A stretch of DNA of 64,000 bases from Hippasteria phrygiana (taxonomy: Eukaryota > Echinodermata > Asteroidea > Valvatida > Goniasteridae), in contig JAZGUH010000025.1 in the NCBI GenBank assembly GCA_037893225.1, positions 620,001-684,000 on the forward strand, in the 5' to 3' direction. The notes under the pieces are model-generated. The model did not search any database and was not told the DNA's origin. It worked only from the letters and a program-made list of their open reading frames with translations. Made by a program: the position numbers and the translations under genes. This document shows positions 1 to 11,900 of this stretch, piece by piece (position 1 is the stretch's first letter; the number at the start of each line of letters is the position of its first letter).

Positions 1-276
1 GGCTGCTCACTCATGCCGAGTTATGGATGTTAGAAATATGATAAAACATGTCACATAATCTATTGCAACAAACATGATGGTAAAAAGCTTCAGTGATACA
101 TTAGGACTGCTTATTTCCAGTTGGTAAAAGTACAAAATTTCACCAAATTCTGAATGTCAAGGACAGTCACTCTGTATAAATCACTCAACTTGTTAGTGGG
201 AAAGATGATAGGATCAACATTGAAGCAGCATGCAGCATTCAACCCTGTTTTTAAGGAACTTCTGGAGATCACTGGG
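1..276. other. Non-coding, nothing recognised
   Basis: Presumed to lie in a CIAO1 intron (intron 2 or later), because CIAO1 exon 2 is read leftward from 6272. No exon-like segment was seen on either strand. Confidence 0.4.
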
Positions 277-572
277 GCATCAGGTTGGCGCAGTGGTTAC
301 TGTCCCCGCCTTTCACCGCTGTGGCCCGGGTTCGATTCCTGCCCTGGTCCACATGTGGATTGGGTTTTCAGTCCCTACCTGATTCCGTGGGTTTCCCCCA
401 GAATATTCTTCTGGGGTTTTCCTCCCACCTCTAAAACTGTAACTTCTTCTCATTATCTTCTCTCTACAGGTTTCTTCAGGCTTCCGAGCTACAGTGCCTA
501 TAGGGCGCTTTTGAGGAATCCTTGGTTTCATTACCAAAAAGAATTATTAATAATAATAATTAATAATAAATA
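277..572 (+). repeat. tRNA-derived SINE with A/T-rich 3' tail
   Basis: The first ~75 bases look like a tRNA promoter region: an A-box-like TTGGCGCAGTGG at about 283-294 and a B-box GGTTCGATTCC at about 330-340. A body follows with the repeated GTGGGTTTCC/TTTTCCTCCCACC motif (about 388-428), a feature of conserved-core animal SINEs; it recalls the Nin-type core, from memory only. The copy ends in a TAATAATAAT-rich tail at about 545-572, as expected for a LINE-mobilised element. An open frame across it is incidental. Confidence 0.72.
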
Positions 573-1587
573 ATCTCAAAGTTGCAATTCACAAAAATTG
601 AAGGTTTACATGGTTTATCACAAAATCAGAGAACATCACCATTCGTGTAGGCTTTGTTAAATCAATGTTTTTCTCCCCTTATTTACTTTTCACATTTTTC
701 ATTCACACAAACAAAAATATGGGGGAAAAAAACAAATATTTAACACACAATGAACTTGTTTCAGAATTTGAGTCAAGTTAATCTTTTTTGTAAATCATAC
801 AAATTGTAAAGGTAACCAAAACTTCACCTTTCTATAAAAATGAAGGGTTTGTCACAAAAAGCATGTTTAATTACATTGTAGCACATACAATGTAGTTGCT
901 CCTTTTTTTTACTTTATATTTTTCATTTTACACAAAAAGGTCAACAAACTTATGTGATACATATATAAGCTGTAGTTGGGTACTTGAAAGTCATGAAAGT
1001 CAATGGTACATGTATTGCAGTCTGGTCAAGTGGATAAATGATAATTCACGAGGATCTTTTCTCTTTGGTGGGTCAGATCTTTGAGTCATTTGCCATGTTT
1101 ATGTCGCGATATATAGGATCCATGATATAAAATCACTGCAACATGAAAACAGTGGCTAACTTGGGTTGAACATAGGGGTGACAACACCAGAGTGAATATT
1201 TTTTTTCGGGGGGGGGGGGGGACTGAACTGAAGGCAACAATGTAATTCTTTTTGTTCAAGATTTTAAATGGGGGAGAGGCGGCGGCACGTGTCCTCATAT
1301 GAAGTGCGTATTGTACACTTTTAACATCCGCTGCAAATATCTTGTATACTTTGTGCAATTCCTCATCAAGTAATCAGATGATCTATGACTTGGACGTCTT
1401 TCTTAAGCATCCCCCGATGGCAGTCATCCATGTGGTACTATTAAAAAAATAATCCAGTTATTGGACGACTTGGGACTAGAAGTTTTTTTTAGCACTGTTC
1501 GATGGTGATCACCAGTTTAATCACGAAAAGAGTACTACTTCTCTTTGATGGCAACCTGGACAGTCTTTCATTTTTCCATAGTGAACA
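573..1587. other. Intronic AT-rich DNA without a gene
   Basis: Low-complexity AT-rich sequence with a G homopolymer at about 1208-1221. Short open frames here have no recognisable family. It should belong to a CIAO1 intron downstream of exon 2. Confidence 0.4.
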
Positions 1588-1838
1588 GCAGGGGTGAGAT
1601 TTGTCAGGATTTTTCCCAAGTTCAAGATTTGTTGTCGGGATTTCAGAATTATTAAAGAATCTTTTTGCAATGTGGAATTCCTAGGGCGTTTTCATAAAGG
1701 TGTTTTTACCTGTAAACAATTGTATAGACCAATAAAAACATATTTTAAGAGGTGCCTTTAGGCAACTACAAACTCTATGTTGATCTGGGGTCCTCATGGA
1801 TTTTTCAGATTTTTCTTTTTTGGCCAATCTCACCCCTG
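1588..1838. mobile_element. Short hAT-like MITE
   Basis: The inverted ends read CAGGGGTGAGATT at about 1590 and AATCTCACCCCTG at about 1825-1838. The interior is non-coding. A GAACAG motif lies next to both ends but is not placed as a clean 8-bp duplication. The CAGGG terminus and size suggest a non-autonomous hAT element. Confidence 0.6.
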
Positions 1839-2340
1839 GAACAGGAATGATAAAGAAATCAGAATTGGGGCTCCTTAATTTAATTAAAGTGATTTGAAAA
1901 ACTCTTCTTACTCGGATTTCAGGTGCAATTCACATTATAATTCATGTAATTAGAAACTACTTTCAGACACTAACTATGCGGTTTAAAGTTTATTTTGATG
2001 CAACTACATGTACAATGTACATGTACATGTATGTACAATCATGTGTTATGGAAAAACATGTACGTACAGAATTCATCGTGCATTACATGTGCATTCACCA
2101 TGCATGGTCACTACGCTAGTCGTTATGTTGTGCATGCTCTTGCCAGGCCTACATTTGTACTTACATGTCTAAATTATGCCGATTGTAACCCATTTACATT
2201 GTAGCATGTAGATACATGTACGCTAAAATTAATCTACTTCCTGTCCTTTCAATCACAACAAATACAACAAATCTGTGAATACATTCATTTTCCACGTCTA
2301 AAATACCCACAGAATCAACGCTGAATTAACCCGCGCACAA
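1839..2340. other. Intronic DNA with TACATGTA-rich stretch
   Basis: No gene seen. The segment at about 2005-2045 is dense in overlapping ACATGTAC palindromes, one of many such clusters in the window. Confidence 0.4.
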
Positions 2341-3497
2341 GATTGGCACCATCGATCTCCATTATACAGACTGGATAGGACACGACGTCTAAACGCCGAC
2401 CTGAGTGCGTGTTTTATTAGAGGGTAAAGAACGAATGTGATGCGACTGCATTGTGTATACTTTCAATTGGAGTTTTTGAAAAAGTGGAAGACTTTTTTCT
2501 TTAATTCTTCATTTTCGTGAGGGAAAAAATGGATTTCGCACCCGAATTGGTCAAAAAAGACAAGAACTATTGTTAACGTGTGCGTGGCAGTGAATTGCCC
2601 GGAGAAGGATGGAAACTTGAGTCGGGAAAAAGGATATCCTTTCACAAGTAAGCTGATGATAATTATTTAACGGTGCGTCTATAACGTTGAAATCAATGTA
2701 CATGTATAACGTTACAACTAAAGAAAAGGTTAATGCACAGAAACGAAACTTCTTTAATAACACAATTAAAAATAAAGAAATCTATACGAGGGGGCGGTCG
2801 CTTATAACATACTTATTGGCATTCTTGATAGGAAAGGCCTGGTAACTATGGTAGCTGTGCATGTGTGCGTTTTATGTGTGGGTGGGTGTGTATTGATACC
2901 GGCAATCGTGAACTAGGGACAAAAGAGTCGGGCATAGACAAAGGGTCCACGATTGACCAAACATCCACAATTAAAATCCGTGTACAAAGCACATGGGAGG
3001 CCTTCCGAAAAAAATTAAAGTACAAGCAAAAGAGGGACAATAGGGAGTCCATAATTGCCGGTACATATATTCGATGCATTCTCTCTTTGTAAGTGTTCCG
3101 TATATAAAATAATACATGTACATGTACATATGTACATGTAACAATGGTACTCAGAATTTAAAATACGATGTAATTTCAGAATAATATTTAATAATGTGAT
3201 TAAATTTACATTATACAACTGCTCTTATGACTTACAGGTGTGGTAAAAATTGAACAGCAAAAAATACATTTTTTTTACTGATTTTTTGGGGAGCGCTTAA
3301 ACTCCCCATGCATGACGTTACTCCGTTAGGCTAAGAATTTTTTCGATAATCCACTTTTCCAGACTGAGTACATAAAAAGAACACAGTGCGCGTTTACCAC
3401 CCTCTACAAGCGCTGCCATTGCGCAGCTGCGCATTCGTGCACAAACGCGACATGGTGTCCTATCCAGTCTGTATAAAGAAGATCAATGGTTGGCACG
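2341..3497. mobile_element. DNA transposon-like element with long inverted ends
   Basis: Inverted ends share TATACAGACTGGATAGGACA: left end at about 2341-2389, right end read in reverse at about 3450-3497. They also share a flanking GGC(A/C)ACC/GATC portion. The interior is about 1.1 kb. On the plus strand near 2575-2648 there is a short cysteine-containing frame (VNVCVAVNCPEKDG) followed by a GTAAGC donor-like site. It faintly resembles the start of a THAP zinc finger but is too short to be sure. A family A repeat fragment lies inside at about 2905-3060. Confidence 0.6.
2905..3062 (+). repeat. Family A dispersed repeat, fragment
   Basis: It shares GTGTACAAA, GGAGGCCTTCCGAAAA and CAAAAGAGGGA motifs, in the same order, with copies at about 9597-9755 and 36298-36420. 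It is diverged and partial. The family type is unknown. Confidence 0.55.
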
Positions 3498-4440
3498 TCC
3501 GCCATATTTAAATGCCCACTGAATGACAGCACCTGCGACAACACACACAAATCACCAGGGTTCTGTGAAAAAATACACTTTTTAAAAATACTGGCCGGCC
3601 ACAGATAGACTTGGCTGACGTTTGATGCAGAGTTTAGATGTTCAGCTAAGTCTTACAGGTATATTGAAATGAGTATTGAAGCCATTCGTCGAAAAAGAAG
3701 AGATGTGTTTCAGTACAGCTATTGTTCATCTCAGGAAAATCCAGGGGTTGGGTCATGCATATTTGACCTTAGTATAAACAATGGTGTAGTATGACCAGGG
3801 GACGCGCAGTATGTTGTAGCCGAATCACTTCGGGGTTGTTGACAAAGAGTTCCTCCACCAAATAAAAACAGATTTTGGCCCCAAAAATCCTTGGATCTGG
3901 TCCATCCAAAACATTTTGGGGAGGGATAAATATCAATGACATCATCACTAAGCCAAAAGAAAGTAAACAAAGGCAATTTTTGTGACGGAATATTTCTTGT
4001 AGTGGCCAGCCACGACAGCTGTTTTTCTCATAAAGGTCACGTACAAAAGCGGGAAAGTTGAGTATTGAGTTACATGTACATGTATTTCGGTAGTTTTGGG
4101 GAAGAAAGGGAAAATTTTGTACGCCCAATGTTTAATTTTTAATGACTAATTTTAGTAACTTATAATTCTATTATCTGAAGGCCGATTTTCACAATTTTTG
4201 AAGGGTAGAGTTCGGAACTTACAAATGTACATGTATGCATATTCATTGCATAAATTTCCCGGATGTATGGAGCTCCCCTGTGAGGAGATATTCATTCATA
4301 AATTTTGCTATGCGCATTTGGAAATCCAAGTCGGTACATGTAAACAACAAATAAAAGGGTGCCCTCTGTTGGTTTTCACAATCGAGTTACATTTGTACGC
4401 GCGAATATACAAACGTGTGGACCGTGTGCCAGATGCATGA
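3498..4440. other. Intronic DNA, no gene recognised
   Basis: Several short frames on the minus strand near 3731-4128 show no known domain. Contains a TACATGTACATGTA cluster at about 4072-4085. Confidence 0.35.
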
Positions 4441-4541
4441 GATTGCATACTTTGTAACGTTGACTTCTGTGCAGAGTGCAGCAAATTGGAGCTGTCAGTA
4501 CATGTATGCACTGTGCTGCGGTTGGCAGGGTTAGGGTTCAA
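4441..4541 (+). repeat. Small dispersed module also inserted in the TRIM exons
   Basis: GATTGCATACTTTGT, then GACTT.TGTGCAGAGTGCAGCAA, then GCACTGTGCTGCG..TGGCAGGG form an ordered string of motifs. The same order recurs, in opposite orientation, at about 59618-59722 and 60702-60806 inside the duplicated NHL exon. Here it has no coding context. Confidence 0.6.
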
Positions 4542-4642
4542 GGTGCATATATTTTGAAGCCATTTATCTGCCGAACTATAACTTTACATTGTAATTGGGT
4601 TCATATTTCTTATGCACATGTATATTAGCAAAAAATTAGGAG

Positions 4643-4996
4643 ATTGTGTAGTGTAGGGCACTGTTACCTATAAGGAAACAAAAATCCACTTTTAGGTTAA
4701 TGGAATTGCCAAACTAGTTAGCGACATTACAAACCAACAGGTATGCCGTTGATAAAAGATGGCCATCACCGCGATGCACAGTAAACACGCAAAACCACGT
4801 TGATTCGCAGGGCAACTGCCGTAAAGCGCGTAAGAAAATTGCATTTTCTTCCACAATAAACTGTTTAAAATTACAAAAAAAAGATGTCAAAAGAATTAAG
4901 AGAAGTCTGCTTCAGGTTAAAAAAGTCATTTTGGAATGAGAAAAAATACTCTTGACTCTATTTTGATCAAAACTACACAATCAAAACTACACAATC
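4643..4996. repeat. Dispersed repeat with GATTGTGTAGT ends
   Basis: GATTGTGTAGTGTAGGGC at the left faces ACTACACAATC at the right. An internal stretch (ATGCACAGTAAACACGCAAAACC) recurs in reverse near 32050-32090, where another GATTGTGTAGTGTAGGGC occurs at about 31868. This suggests two related MITE-like copies. Confidence 0.5.
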
Positions 4997-5102
4997 GCCA
5001 AAAATCGCCAAAAATTAACATGCAATGCCCAAGGGAACCAATTTACTTCACTGGCCCCCTACTACAATGTGATAGACAAATGTACTACTATGTACATGTA
5101 TA

Positions 5103-5973
5103 CTGAACAGCAAAAGAAACGTCGAATGAATACAAGATATCAACAGGTATATTTTGTAACGTAGGGCCAACACAAATATGACTGGGGATATCTGAGTAAA
5201 AGTCATTTCCTTTCTGTCATCATCGCCACTGTCCGGTGAATTGTTTTGCGCATGTTTGCCTTTGGGGCTGATCACGTGATGGTCATGTTCGAGTGTGTGC
5301 ATATCAATACCTTGTGTGGCCACCATGAGAGATGACCACAGCTACACATCTCCTGTACATGGAGTGAACAAGGCGGACGTTGATAAAGGCCATTGGGATC
5401 TGTGCCCATACCGTCAGGAAATCTGCACTCAGTTCAGCTGCAGTTGTTGGCCTTGGGCGCACTTCAATAAGTCGTCTTTGGATCTCATCCCACAAGTGTT
5501 CTATGGGGCTCAAATCCGGACTGATGAGGGCAGGCCAAGGCATGTTACTGATGTTGAACTGATGTTGAACGTCCCTGGTTGCTCTTGCAGTGTGGGCACG
5601 GGCGTTGTCATGCTGGAAGACATGATTCTGGTGGTGTGCGAAATACGGCACAATGTGAGGTCTCACAACTTGATCGATGTACCGGACAGTCGTGACCCCA
5701 TGACCTCTACCTGGACCGATGTTCTAAAAGACCACAGGTCCAACTTTCTGATGAAAGCCAATACCTACCCACCATGGACGTTTACATACCGGATGCTTTG
5801 AAAACCATTCAATCGCATTCCATCCCCTATAGGATTTTCAGGCACAGTCATGATTCAGAATGATGTTAGACAATGTTAGACTGCATTATTTCCCGAAAAC
5901 GATACATGTAAAACTCTTGTGGTTGAGTTAAATGTCAACGATTTAAAATCACGACGTTTCTTTTGCTGTTCAG
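5103..5973 (-). mobile_element. Decayed Tc1/mariner element
   Basis: Terminal inverted repeats CTGAACAGCAAAAGAAACGT (left, 5103) and its reverse complement (ending 5973) are each flanked by TA, the Tc1/mariner target. The ~870-bp length is shorter than an autonomous element, so the transposase 5' part is missing. It lies just downstream of CIAO1 exon 2, in intron 2. Confidence 0.85.
5304..5700 (-). pseudogene. Tc1-like transposase C-terminal fragment
   Basis: This is the catalytic C-terminal part of a Tc1-type DDE transposase. The frame shows FQHDNARAHTAR, containing the second catalytic Asp, then MPWPALISPDLSPIEHLWDE, containing the DLSPIEHLWDE motif with the third acidic residue, then the usual C-terminal tail ending in a stop at 5304. 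The first catalytic Asp region and the paired helix-turn-helix DNA-binding domain are absent; only about 120 of the usual ~340 residues remain. The fragment sits inside the TA-flanked inverted repeats at 5103 and 5973. It is a dead copy and not a CIAO1 exon. Confident about family, less about the exact upstream limit, where the frame breaks. Confidence 0.88.
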
Positions 5974-6011
5974 TATACATGTATTTACATGTACATATAT
6001 GTATACTGTAC

Positions 6012-6272
6012 CTTCCCATATCCAAACACTCTTATCCCTGCTGCAAGTTGCCAGTAAGGACCCAGTGGGAGCCCAGCAGACGCTTTTCACTTCATTTTCA
6101 TGTCCTTCCAATGTAGTTACGCATTCAAACGCCCCATTCTTTTGACTCCAAATACATGTTGTGCCATCAAAACTTGCAGACGCTAGAAAACTGCCACATG
6201 GAGACCAGCTAATTCGCCGCACTGTACGAGAATGACCATCCTGAAGTACTGCTTTGCACACCCAGTCAGAAT
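6012..6272 (-). CDS. CIAO1: CIAO1 exon 2 (WD40 repeats)
   Basis: CIAO1 is the WD40 propeller of the cytosolic iron-sulfur targeting complex (with MMS19 and CIAO2B), which delivers Fe-S clusters to cytosolic and nuclear apoproteins. This exon encodes [47 protein letters not shown] and [16 protein letters not shown], which match the second and third blades of animal CIAO1 nearly residue for residue. The acceptor is TAG/AT at 6273/6272 and the donor is GAAG/GTACAG after 6012. The exon is 261 bp and starts and ends in phase 1, so it joins exon 1 in frame as Q-D-S-D-W. Blades 4-7 must be encoded left of the window. The open frame beyond both splice sites is intronic. Confidence 0.93.
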
Positions 6273-6444
6273 CTACATGCATAACAAAGAAAATACTAGT
6301 ATTACACTCTAACACTATCCAGCATTGATGAAGGTGATGTCAGGGACTTTACATGTCTTTCCCCTCGTTTCCTTTTTTTTTTATTCATTGTGAAACACTG
6401 CCCTGTTACAAAGTGAACTGGATGGGTTGAAGAAAAGTCCACTT

Positions 6445-6881
6445 GTGACCCTCTCCAGAAAAAGGTGATATAAGTCGCGCTATGCATTTACGTGTAATGG
6501 CCCTTTCAATGTTGAGAGGGTGACATTTTTCGTCAAAATTCATTTTTTTATTTGTGTCTTTAATGACATCTAAATATCTAAAGTTTCAGGTTTGGTGCAC
6601 AACAATGTTGATTTCAGTGAATAAAGTGAAAAAATTAACCTTTTAGAGTGCATTGTTCCATTGCACTGTATTAGAACTAGCTATTTCAAAGCCTGTTTTC
6701 TCTGTTGTGCAATTTGAACTCCATAGAACTAAATAATATGCAAAAACGCGAACGGAACGGAAAGGGCTTTGGAGCTCTATCATGTACCAAATGAAAGCTA
6801 ACATTGTGGGCTTTCCAAACATACATAAAACTCATTTTATATATTTTGCGACATAATATACCTTTTTCCAGAGCGGGTCAC
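6445..6881. mobile_element. TIR MITE, GTGACCC family, copy 1
   Basis: Ends read GTGACCCTCTCCAGAAAAAG and (reverse) GTGACCCGCTCTGGAAAAAG. The interior is non-coding. A second copy lies at 32946-33354 with the same order of internal motifs (AAGTCGCGCTATGCATTTAC, GGTTTGGTGCACAACAATG). It sits in CIAO1 intron 1, about 170 bp upstream of exon 2. Confidence 0.85.
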
Positions 6882-6950
6882 ATTTTATATTCATTATGTT
6901 TGTTAACCCCTTCTGTCCGGCTGTTATTAATGAGGTGCCAGTATGCAAAT

Positions 6951-7404
6951 TCGGGCGGTTCATTTTCGAATAATTTAGTATTCGATTATTCGAAACTGGG
7001 TTTGACCGAATATTCGATTATTCGAATATTCGATACCGGTATGGCACCGATCAAGTTTTTCACAAGTCAGCTGCAATTGAATGCCGCGTCAGTATAAAGT
7101 TGCACGCAAAGCACGCCGGCGTTTTATGTGCACAATTACATGTACTGCGGTTATGCAGTAAATTATTTATAAGTATTAGAGGTTTTACGGATGGGAACAA
7201 TAAACCTTCGTACACAAAAAAAAACGTCTAAAAAATGCGGCATTTAACACTACCAAGCACCGTAACTTTTCTATTAAAATAGAAACAGAGTACAACTGTA
7301 CATGTATGTACTGTACTTGCCTATTATATTTTTTATTTTTTATTTTTTTAATATTCGGTTGACAATCAAATATTCAAATATTCGGTATTTTCGAGACAGC
7401 CCTA
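6951..7404. mobile_element. hAT-like MITE (TATTCGA-rich), copy 1
   Basis: The ends resemble TAGGGCTGT (damaged on the left as TCGGGCGGT). Flanks are ATGCAAAT (6943-6950) and ATGCTAAT (7405-7412), an 8-bp duplication with one mismatch, as expected for hAT. The interior is rich in ATTCGAATATTCGA palindromes and matches the inverted copy at 21478-21935. Confidence 0.82.
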
Positions 7405-7412
7405 ATGCTAAT

Positions 7413-8240
7413 ATAGGTTTGTGCAGCCAAGCGTAATGCACACAATGGGCAAACAATTACACACATGTACATGTATGGATGCGTGCAGGAATGTGCATAC
7501 AGCCAACAACCGCGGCAAGGTGGTCTTTTTCAAACCGCGGCTACAGCCATCGTCTGTAGTCAAATGATCATACAGGTCTAGGCTTTATTATGGAAATATC
7601 AAGAATTGGCTGCCATGGTCAGGTTACAGAGTCAGGTTACATTCTCAGTGCTTTCTGGCCAAGTGAAAAAAAAAATAGATTCGCTTTACAATTTATGTTG
7701 TTGTATTCTCTAAATATCAGGGTTTTTGTGTGACAAATTGATGAATGATTGGGGTAAAGCATTTTAAAATTTGAGAACCACTTTATATTGAATCAAGAGC
7801 TTTATACATGTAGTTCTTGCAGCAGCAATCAAGCACCACGTACATGTACATGTAGTACACAAATTTACATACATTTTGTAAATGTGGAGGCCAGTCAAAT
7901 TTCAGAGGGTCTGATCATTCATTTAGTTCCCTTGGTAATACCAAAAAAAGTATTAAAATTGATTATGGTTGAAATGTGAAGGGCATATGGCAAGCTTTCA
8001 AATGATATCAAACATTGTAAATTTAATATAAATTTAAAATGTGTATTTTAACTCAAAATATGCCAAAATGTGGTATTTTTAGGCAAAATAGCATGACATT
8101 TTTAATGGGTTAAACTAAATATAATTTGCAATATTTTTCGAAGGACAAATGGGACTATTTGTGGGTCAAAATTATTTTAGAGATAGTAATCATGAATATT
8201 AAATAACATTATTCGCAAATCAATGATGTAGTCTTATTAC
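7413..8240. other. Intron 1 AT-rich DNA
   Basis: No gene seen. Contains ACATGTACATGTA clusters at about 7465 and 7843, and long AT-rich stretches. Confidence 0.4.
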
Positions 8241-8249
8241 GAGATGGCA

Positions 8250-9400
8250 ATCACTCTGTAACATTTGGTGTCAACAAAAACATGTTACAGAGTGACATTT
8301 ATAATTCAGTATAGCATCTAGAGAAAAGGTGAATTATTTCAAAGTTATTTAATGAGTGTTTTCAATCTGTGAAAAGATCAAACACAACTTACAATGAAAT
8401 GTTAAAAAACACAACAAATGTGGCCATTTAAAAATATATCACACCAATTTGGTGTCGGCACTAAATTTTACAGAGTGATATTTTACAGTTGTGTTTTGAC
8501 TGTATAAAGTAGTAATTCTTCAACAATTTAGCATTTCTTTGTCTTAGTCATGGGTACAGAACACTCATCTAAAAAGAATTTGTATTCAATTTTGAAATAT
8601 GCGGCAATAACTATTTGGTGTTCGCGTTGACACCGTTACAGGTGAAATGTCTATTTCCAGCCATAATTAATGAAATAAGTGATCATTTTTAATGATATTT
8701 GAGTTTTAGATTTTAAAATTTTTTACATTCTTTGAAGCAAGCAGCATACAGATTTTATTGTAAAAAATGTTATGGAAAGTCTGCATATTTTGGTGTCCTT
8801 GTTACGGGTGAAATCTAGCATGGTCAAGAAAATGCAATGTGCTAATGATGTGTACAATCTTAAATTTGTTAGACAGTGCCATTTTAAAGTTAGCCATTTA
8901 AGTTTAACACTTTAGAAGCATATAATAGACAAATAATCGTCACCGTACAGGAATTAATATTTCACCTGTAACAGGACACCAATATTTGGTGTCATATGCG
9001 AAATTTAGTCCAAAATTTCCCATTTATACAATATTATATGCAAGTTAAATTATTTTTGTGACTAATCTGGGCGACAAAAGGACTTGGTGTGTATTCATTT
9101 AGAGCCTGATTGTTAGATTGTTCAGAGCCTGATGGTGAATTCACTGAATTTCTGAATCAATATGATACATTTTATTGATATGACTTGCAATTTACAAAAT
9201 TTGCCAATTTTGTACATGATTAGACATATTTCTAAAGTTGTAAAAAGGGTTTGAAGGTAAATGATATTTGTATGTACACATATTTAAAATAAGTATTAAA
9301 TATAGTTATTAAATTGAAATATCAATTGCTAACAAGGAGACATGTGGAGTCAAAGTTAAAAAATTTGTGTCACTGTTACAGGTGAAATTTTGCCCGTGCT
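8250..9400. repeat. Degenerate array of TTTGGTGTC...GTTACAGGTGAAA motifs
   Basis: A paired motif, (T)TTGGTGTC followed within tens of bases by GTTACAG.GTGAAAT, recurs about every 150-250 bp near 8260-8300, 8448-8485, 8618-8650, 8790-8812 and 9360-9390. It appears in reverse near 8960-8985 (TTTCACCTGTAACAGGACACC). Spacer DNA is very AT-rich and non-coding. The function or family is unknown. Confidence 0.6.
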
Positions 9401-9755
9401 TGTGTATACATGTAGTTGATGCTGACTGTGAAACCGACCAATTTACAGAAAAAACCATTGTCGATCTGGGTATTACACATGTCTTCCACCACACAAATAA
9501 GTGAAGATCATATTAATTCAAGAACTTCTAAAATTTGATGCCAATGTCACACAATGGCCTCCACATTTATGTAATAAGCCATGTATGTATTATGGGGGCG
9601 TTGGGGTATTCAAACCGTGGACGAAAGATTTTGGAGAACAAAAGAGAACAATATCGTCCACGATTCCCAGCATACGTCCGCAAATTAGGAGTGTGTACAA
9701 AACAGATGGAGGTCTTCCGAAAAAGTACAAACAAAAGAGGTAACAATACATGTAG

Positions 9756-10475
9756 CAGTGTTCTCCACGGCCTTAAATTTTAGCAGGGCGGCAGACACTA
9801 TGCGAGCGCGAAGCGCGAAGCCCAGACGGCATGGGGTCCATGGGGTGCCGTGAAATTTTGGATTCTAGATGCTCTGTGGTGCAATCTGAGGCATTTCCTG
9901 GCCACTTTCTTCTGACTCTTTGAATCAAATTTGCTCGTGTTTACAACTTGAAATGAAGGCCAGATTTTTAGGGGGTTAAGCCGGCCGGCCGGTGAGCTAA
10001 ACATGCACGTGGGCACAGCGCGCGTGGATAAGGTATTTTCCGAGAGAAAAAGACGCCCTCAAGCAAGTGTTACGGAACATTGTAATTTAGGTAAACTGGT
10101 TCTCGACGCGACAAAGTGAAAATAATATTACCATGGAGATTGGAACCAGTCCAGAATAATATTACGTGTATAGTTTTATGATGTGAATGCATAATATGTT
10201 GCATACGTTGCGTCCAGATCTGTTCGATTACCATAAACGCTACTGCAATACTGCTGAATGTTAATGCTGGCAAACTCTTCATGTTCATTCCAGAAAGTGC
10301 GTTAAACTTCTTCGTACTTAGATAAACTGTGAAGACGGTGGAGAATGGGGGGAAATCCAATGAAAAAAAATAGCAAGGCGGTGAAAATTTTAGCGGGGCG
10401 GTAAAACTTTAGCGGGGCGGCATACAATTTTGGCAGGGCAGCCCGCCCTGCTAAAAACCCTCGTGGAGAACACTG
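9756..10475. mobile_element. hAT-like non-autonomous element
   Basis: Inverted ends CAGTGTTCTCCACG and (reverse) CAGTGTTCTCCACG; ATGTAG lies immediately outside both ends. Subterminal GCAGGGCGG/GCGGGGCGG repeats are present at both sides (9784-9790; 10375-10445). No transposase frame. It is inserted within a family A repeat. Confidence 0.78.
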
Positions 10476-10523
10476 ATGTAGGACGTCCACATTTAAAGGT
10501 CGATACACGTTTGACTGTATGTA

Positions 10524-11540
10524 CAGTGAAATCTCGATAAGTCAAACCTCAGGGGAATGGGCTCCAATTTCGAGTTAAGCGGAGTTTCAAGTTACCCAAG
10601 GTCTCCCTTTTCCCCCAAAGATTACGTACGTGAATACCAAGCGAATATCCAATGTAACGGCCGTGAAATAGAGCACAAAATCATGGCATTTTTAGGCGAT
10701 CTTTGCTTCGCTTTCAGCCGTTGCAGGTCTCCCCCTTTAGTGCGAGGGAATAGTCCGACAAGAGACAATAAAACAGGCCCGTTTTATCGGCGTTAAAAAT
10801 GTTTCTTCTGCCAAAACATTGGGCAGTCCATAGCGTAGCCATTCGTCTGTCATCTCCATAGTCACGACACAGCGCCCTCTCTCGAGATGGTATGCGCCCT
10901 ATATCGAGATGGCATGCGCCCTCACTCGAGATGGCATGCGCCCTCTCTCAAGAAAACGATCCCGTGCGTGGCGCGGTGGTGAGGCGCGGCAGTACGGTAT
11001 GATATGCGGCGTGCCTTGAAACGATCCATCCCCCGGCAATACGTCACTACTGCAGCAAGCACGTGCAAATGTGTGATTGGTCAGCAGTTCACTTAAATCA
11101 TTGCCAACTGCATTGTGGTTGCGTGCAGAACTGGGCGCGTTTCTTCAGAGGCAACCGTTGCAGCCGCTTTAATTTTGCATCTTCTGCCTTCCTGGGCGGG
11201 TCACTGGCGGTATGCTTTGATCATTGTAAGTTGCACCGCAGTGAATAGGCTGCTCCAACGATACTACGAACGCTAATTGCCCCTTTGTTGCTTTTCTATA
11301 GCTGAGTTTGGGTTCATTGAATGTGATCATGGGAGATTACTTACCTTAACAAAAGGATTCCAGTTTCTTCCGTGTCCTAATTACGCACGTTTATTTCTGC
11401 ACCTGCTGATTTTGAGTTCGACTTGAACGGAGTTACCGGTCCAAAATTTTGAATTAGCGTGGGCATGATTTGCTATTCTTTTGAGGGAAATAAATGTTTA
11501 CTTCGAGTTAACCGGTTTTTGACTTATCAAGATTTCACTG
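10524..11540. mobile_element. pogo/Tigger-like non-autonomous element
   Basis: Ends CAGTGAAATCTCGATAAGTC and (reverse) CAGTGAAATCTTGATAAGTC are flanked by TA. Subterminal CGAGTTAAGCGG and CGAGTTAACCGG blocks are characteristic of pogo/Tigger ends. The interior holds three tandem copies of CTCGAGATGGCATGCGCCCT at about 10880-10945 and no transposase. Confidence 0.83.
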
Positions 11541-11900
11541 TATGTACATGTAGCTGTATGTACATGTAGCTGTATACGTCCAAGGACAAGAGGAGAAAGA
11601 AAATACAAAGAAACCTTTCAGTCCTTGCAAGTCAGTCTTTTGTTGAAATCAGCCTATTCTAGACAGCTCGAATCATTTACATGAGCCTCTAATATGTGAA
11701 CATAATCACATTAATTAATCAAATAACATTTTGCTCATGATGTCTCTATTTGGATTTCCTCTGAAATTGAGTTGAACACTCACCAGTTCTGATTCGAATA
11801 CAGAACCAGCTACATGTGTAATTCTACAATGCTTGACAAATGACACTACATTGTACCACTACTGTACAAGTACAATGTACTTTGTAAGTGATTATTACAT

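Larger units (their letters stand above)
9597..11655 (+). repeat. Family A repeat, interrupted by two DNA transposons
   Basis: The copy starts near GTTGGGGTATTCAAACC and continues through GTGTACAAA, CTTCCGAAAA and CAAAAGAGG. It is broken at 9756-10475 by a hAT-like element and resumes with GACGTCC. It is broken again at 10524-11540 by a pogo-like element, and resumes with GGACAAGAGGAGAAAGAA, AACCTTTCAGTCCTTG and GTCTTTTGTTGAAATC. The colinear copy at 36298-36775 lacks both insertions. The family itself is of unknown type. Confidence 0.72.

Noticed and set aside
154..573. 139-residue open frame
   Set aside because: It runs through a tRNA-derived SINE and its TAATAA tail; composition and position show it is incidental.
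4528..4540. GGGTTAGGGTT as telomeric repeat
   Set aside because: Only one or two units, tied to a dispersed module that ends in CAGGGTTAGGGTT at several places.
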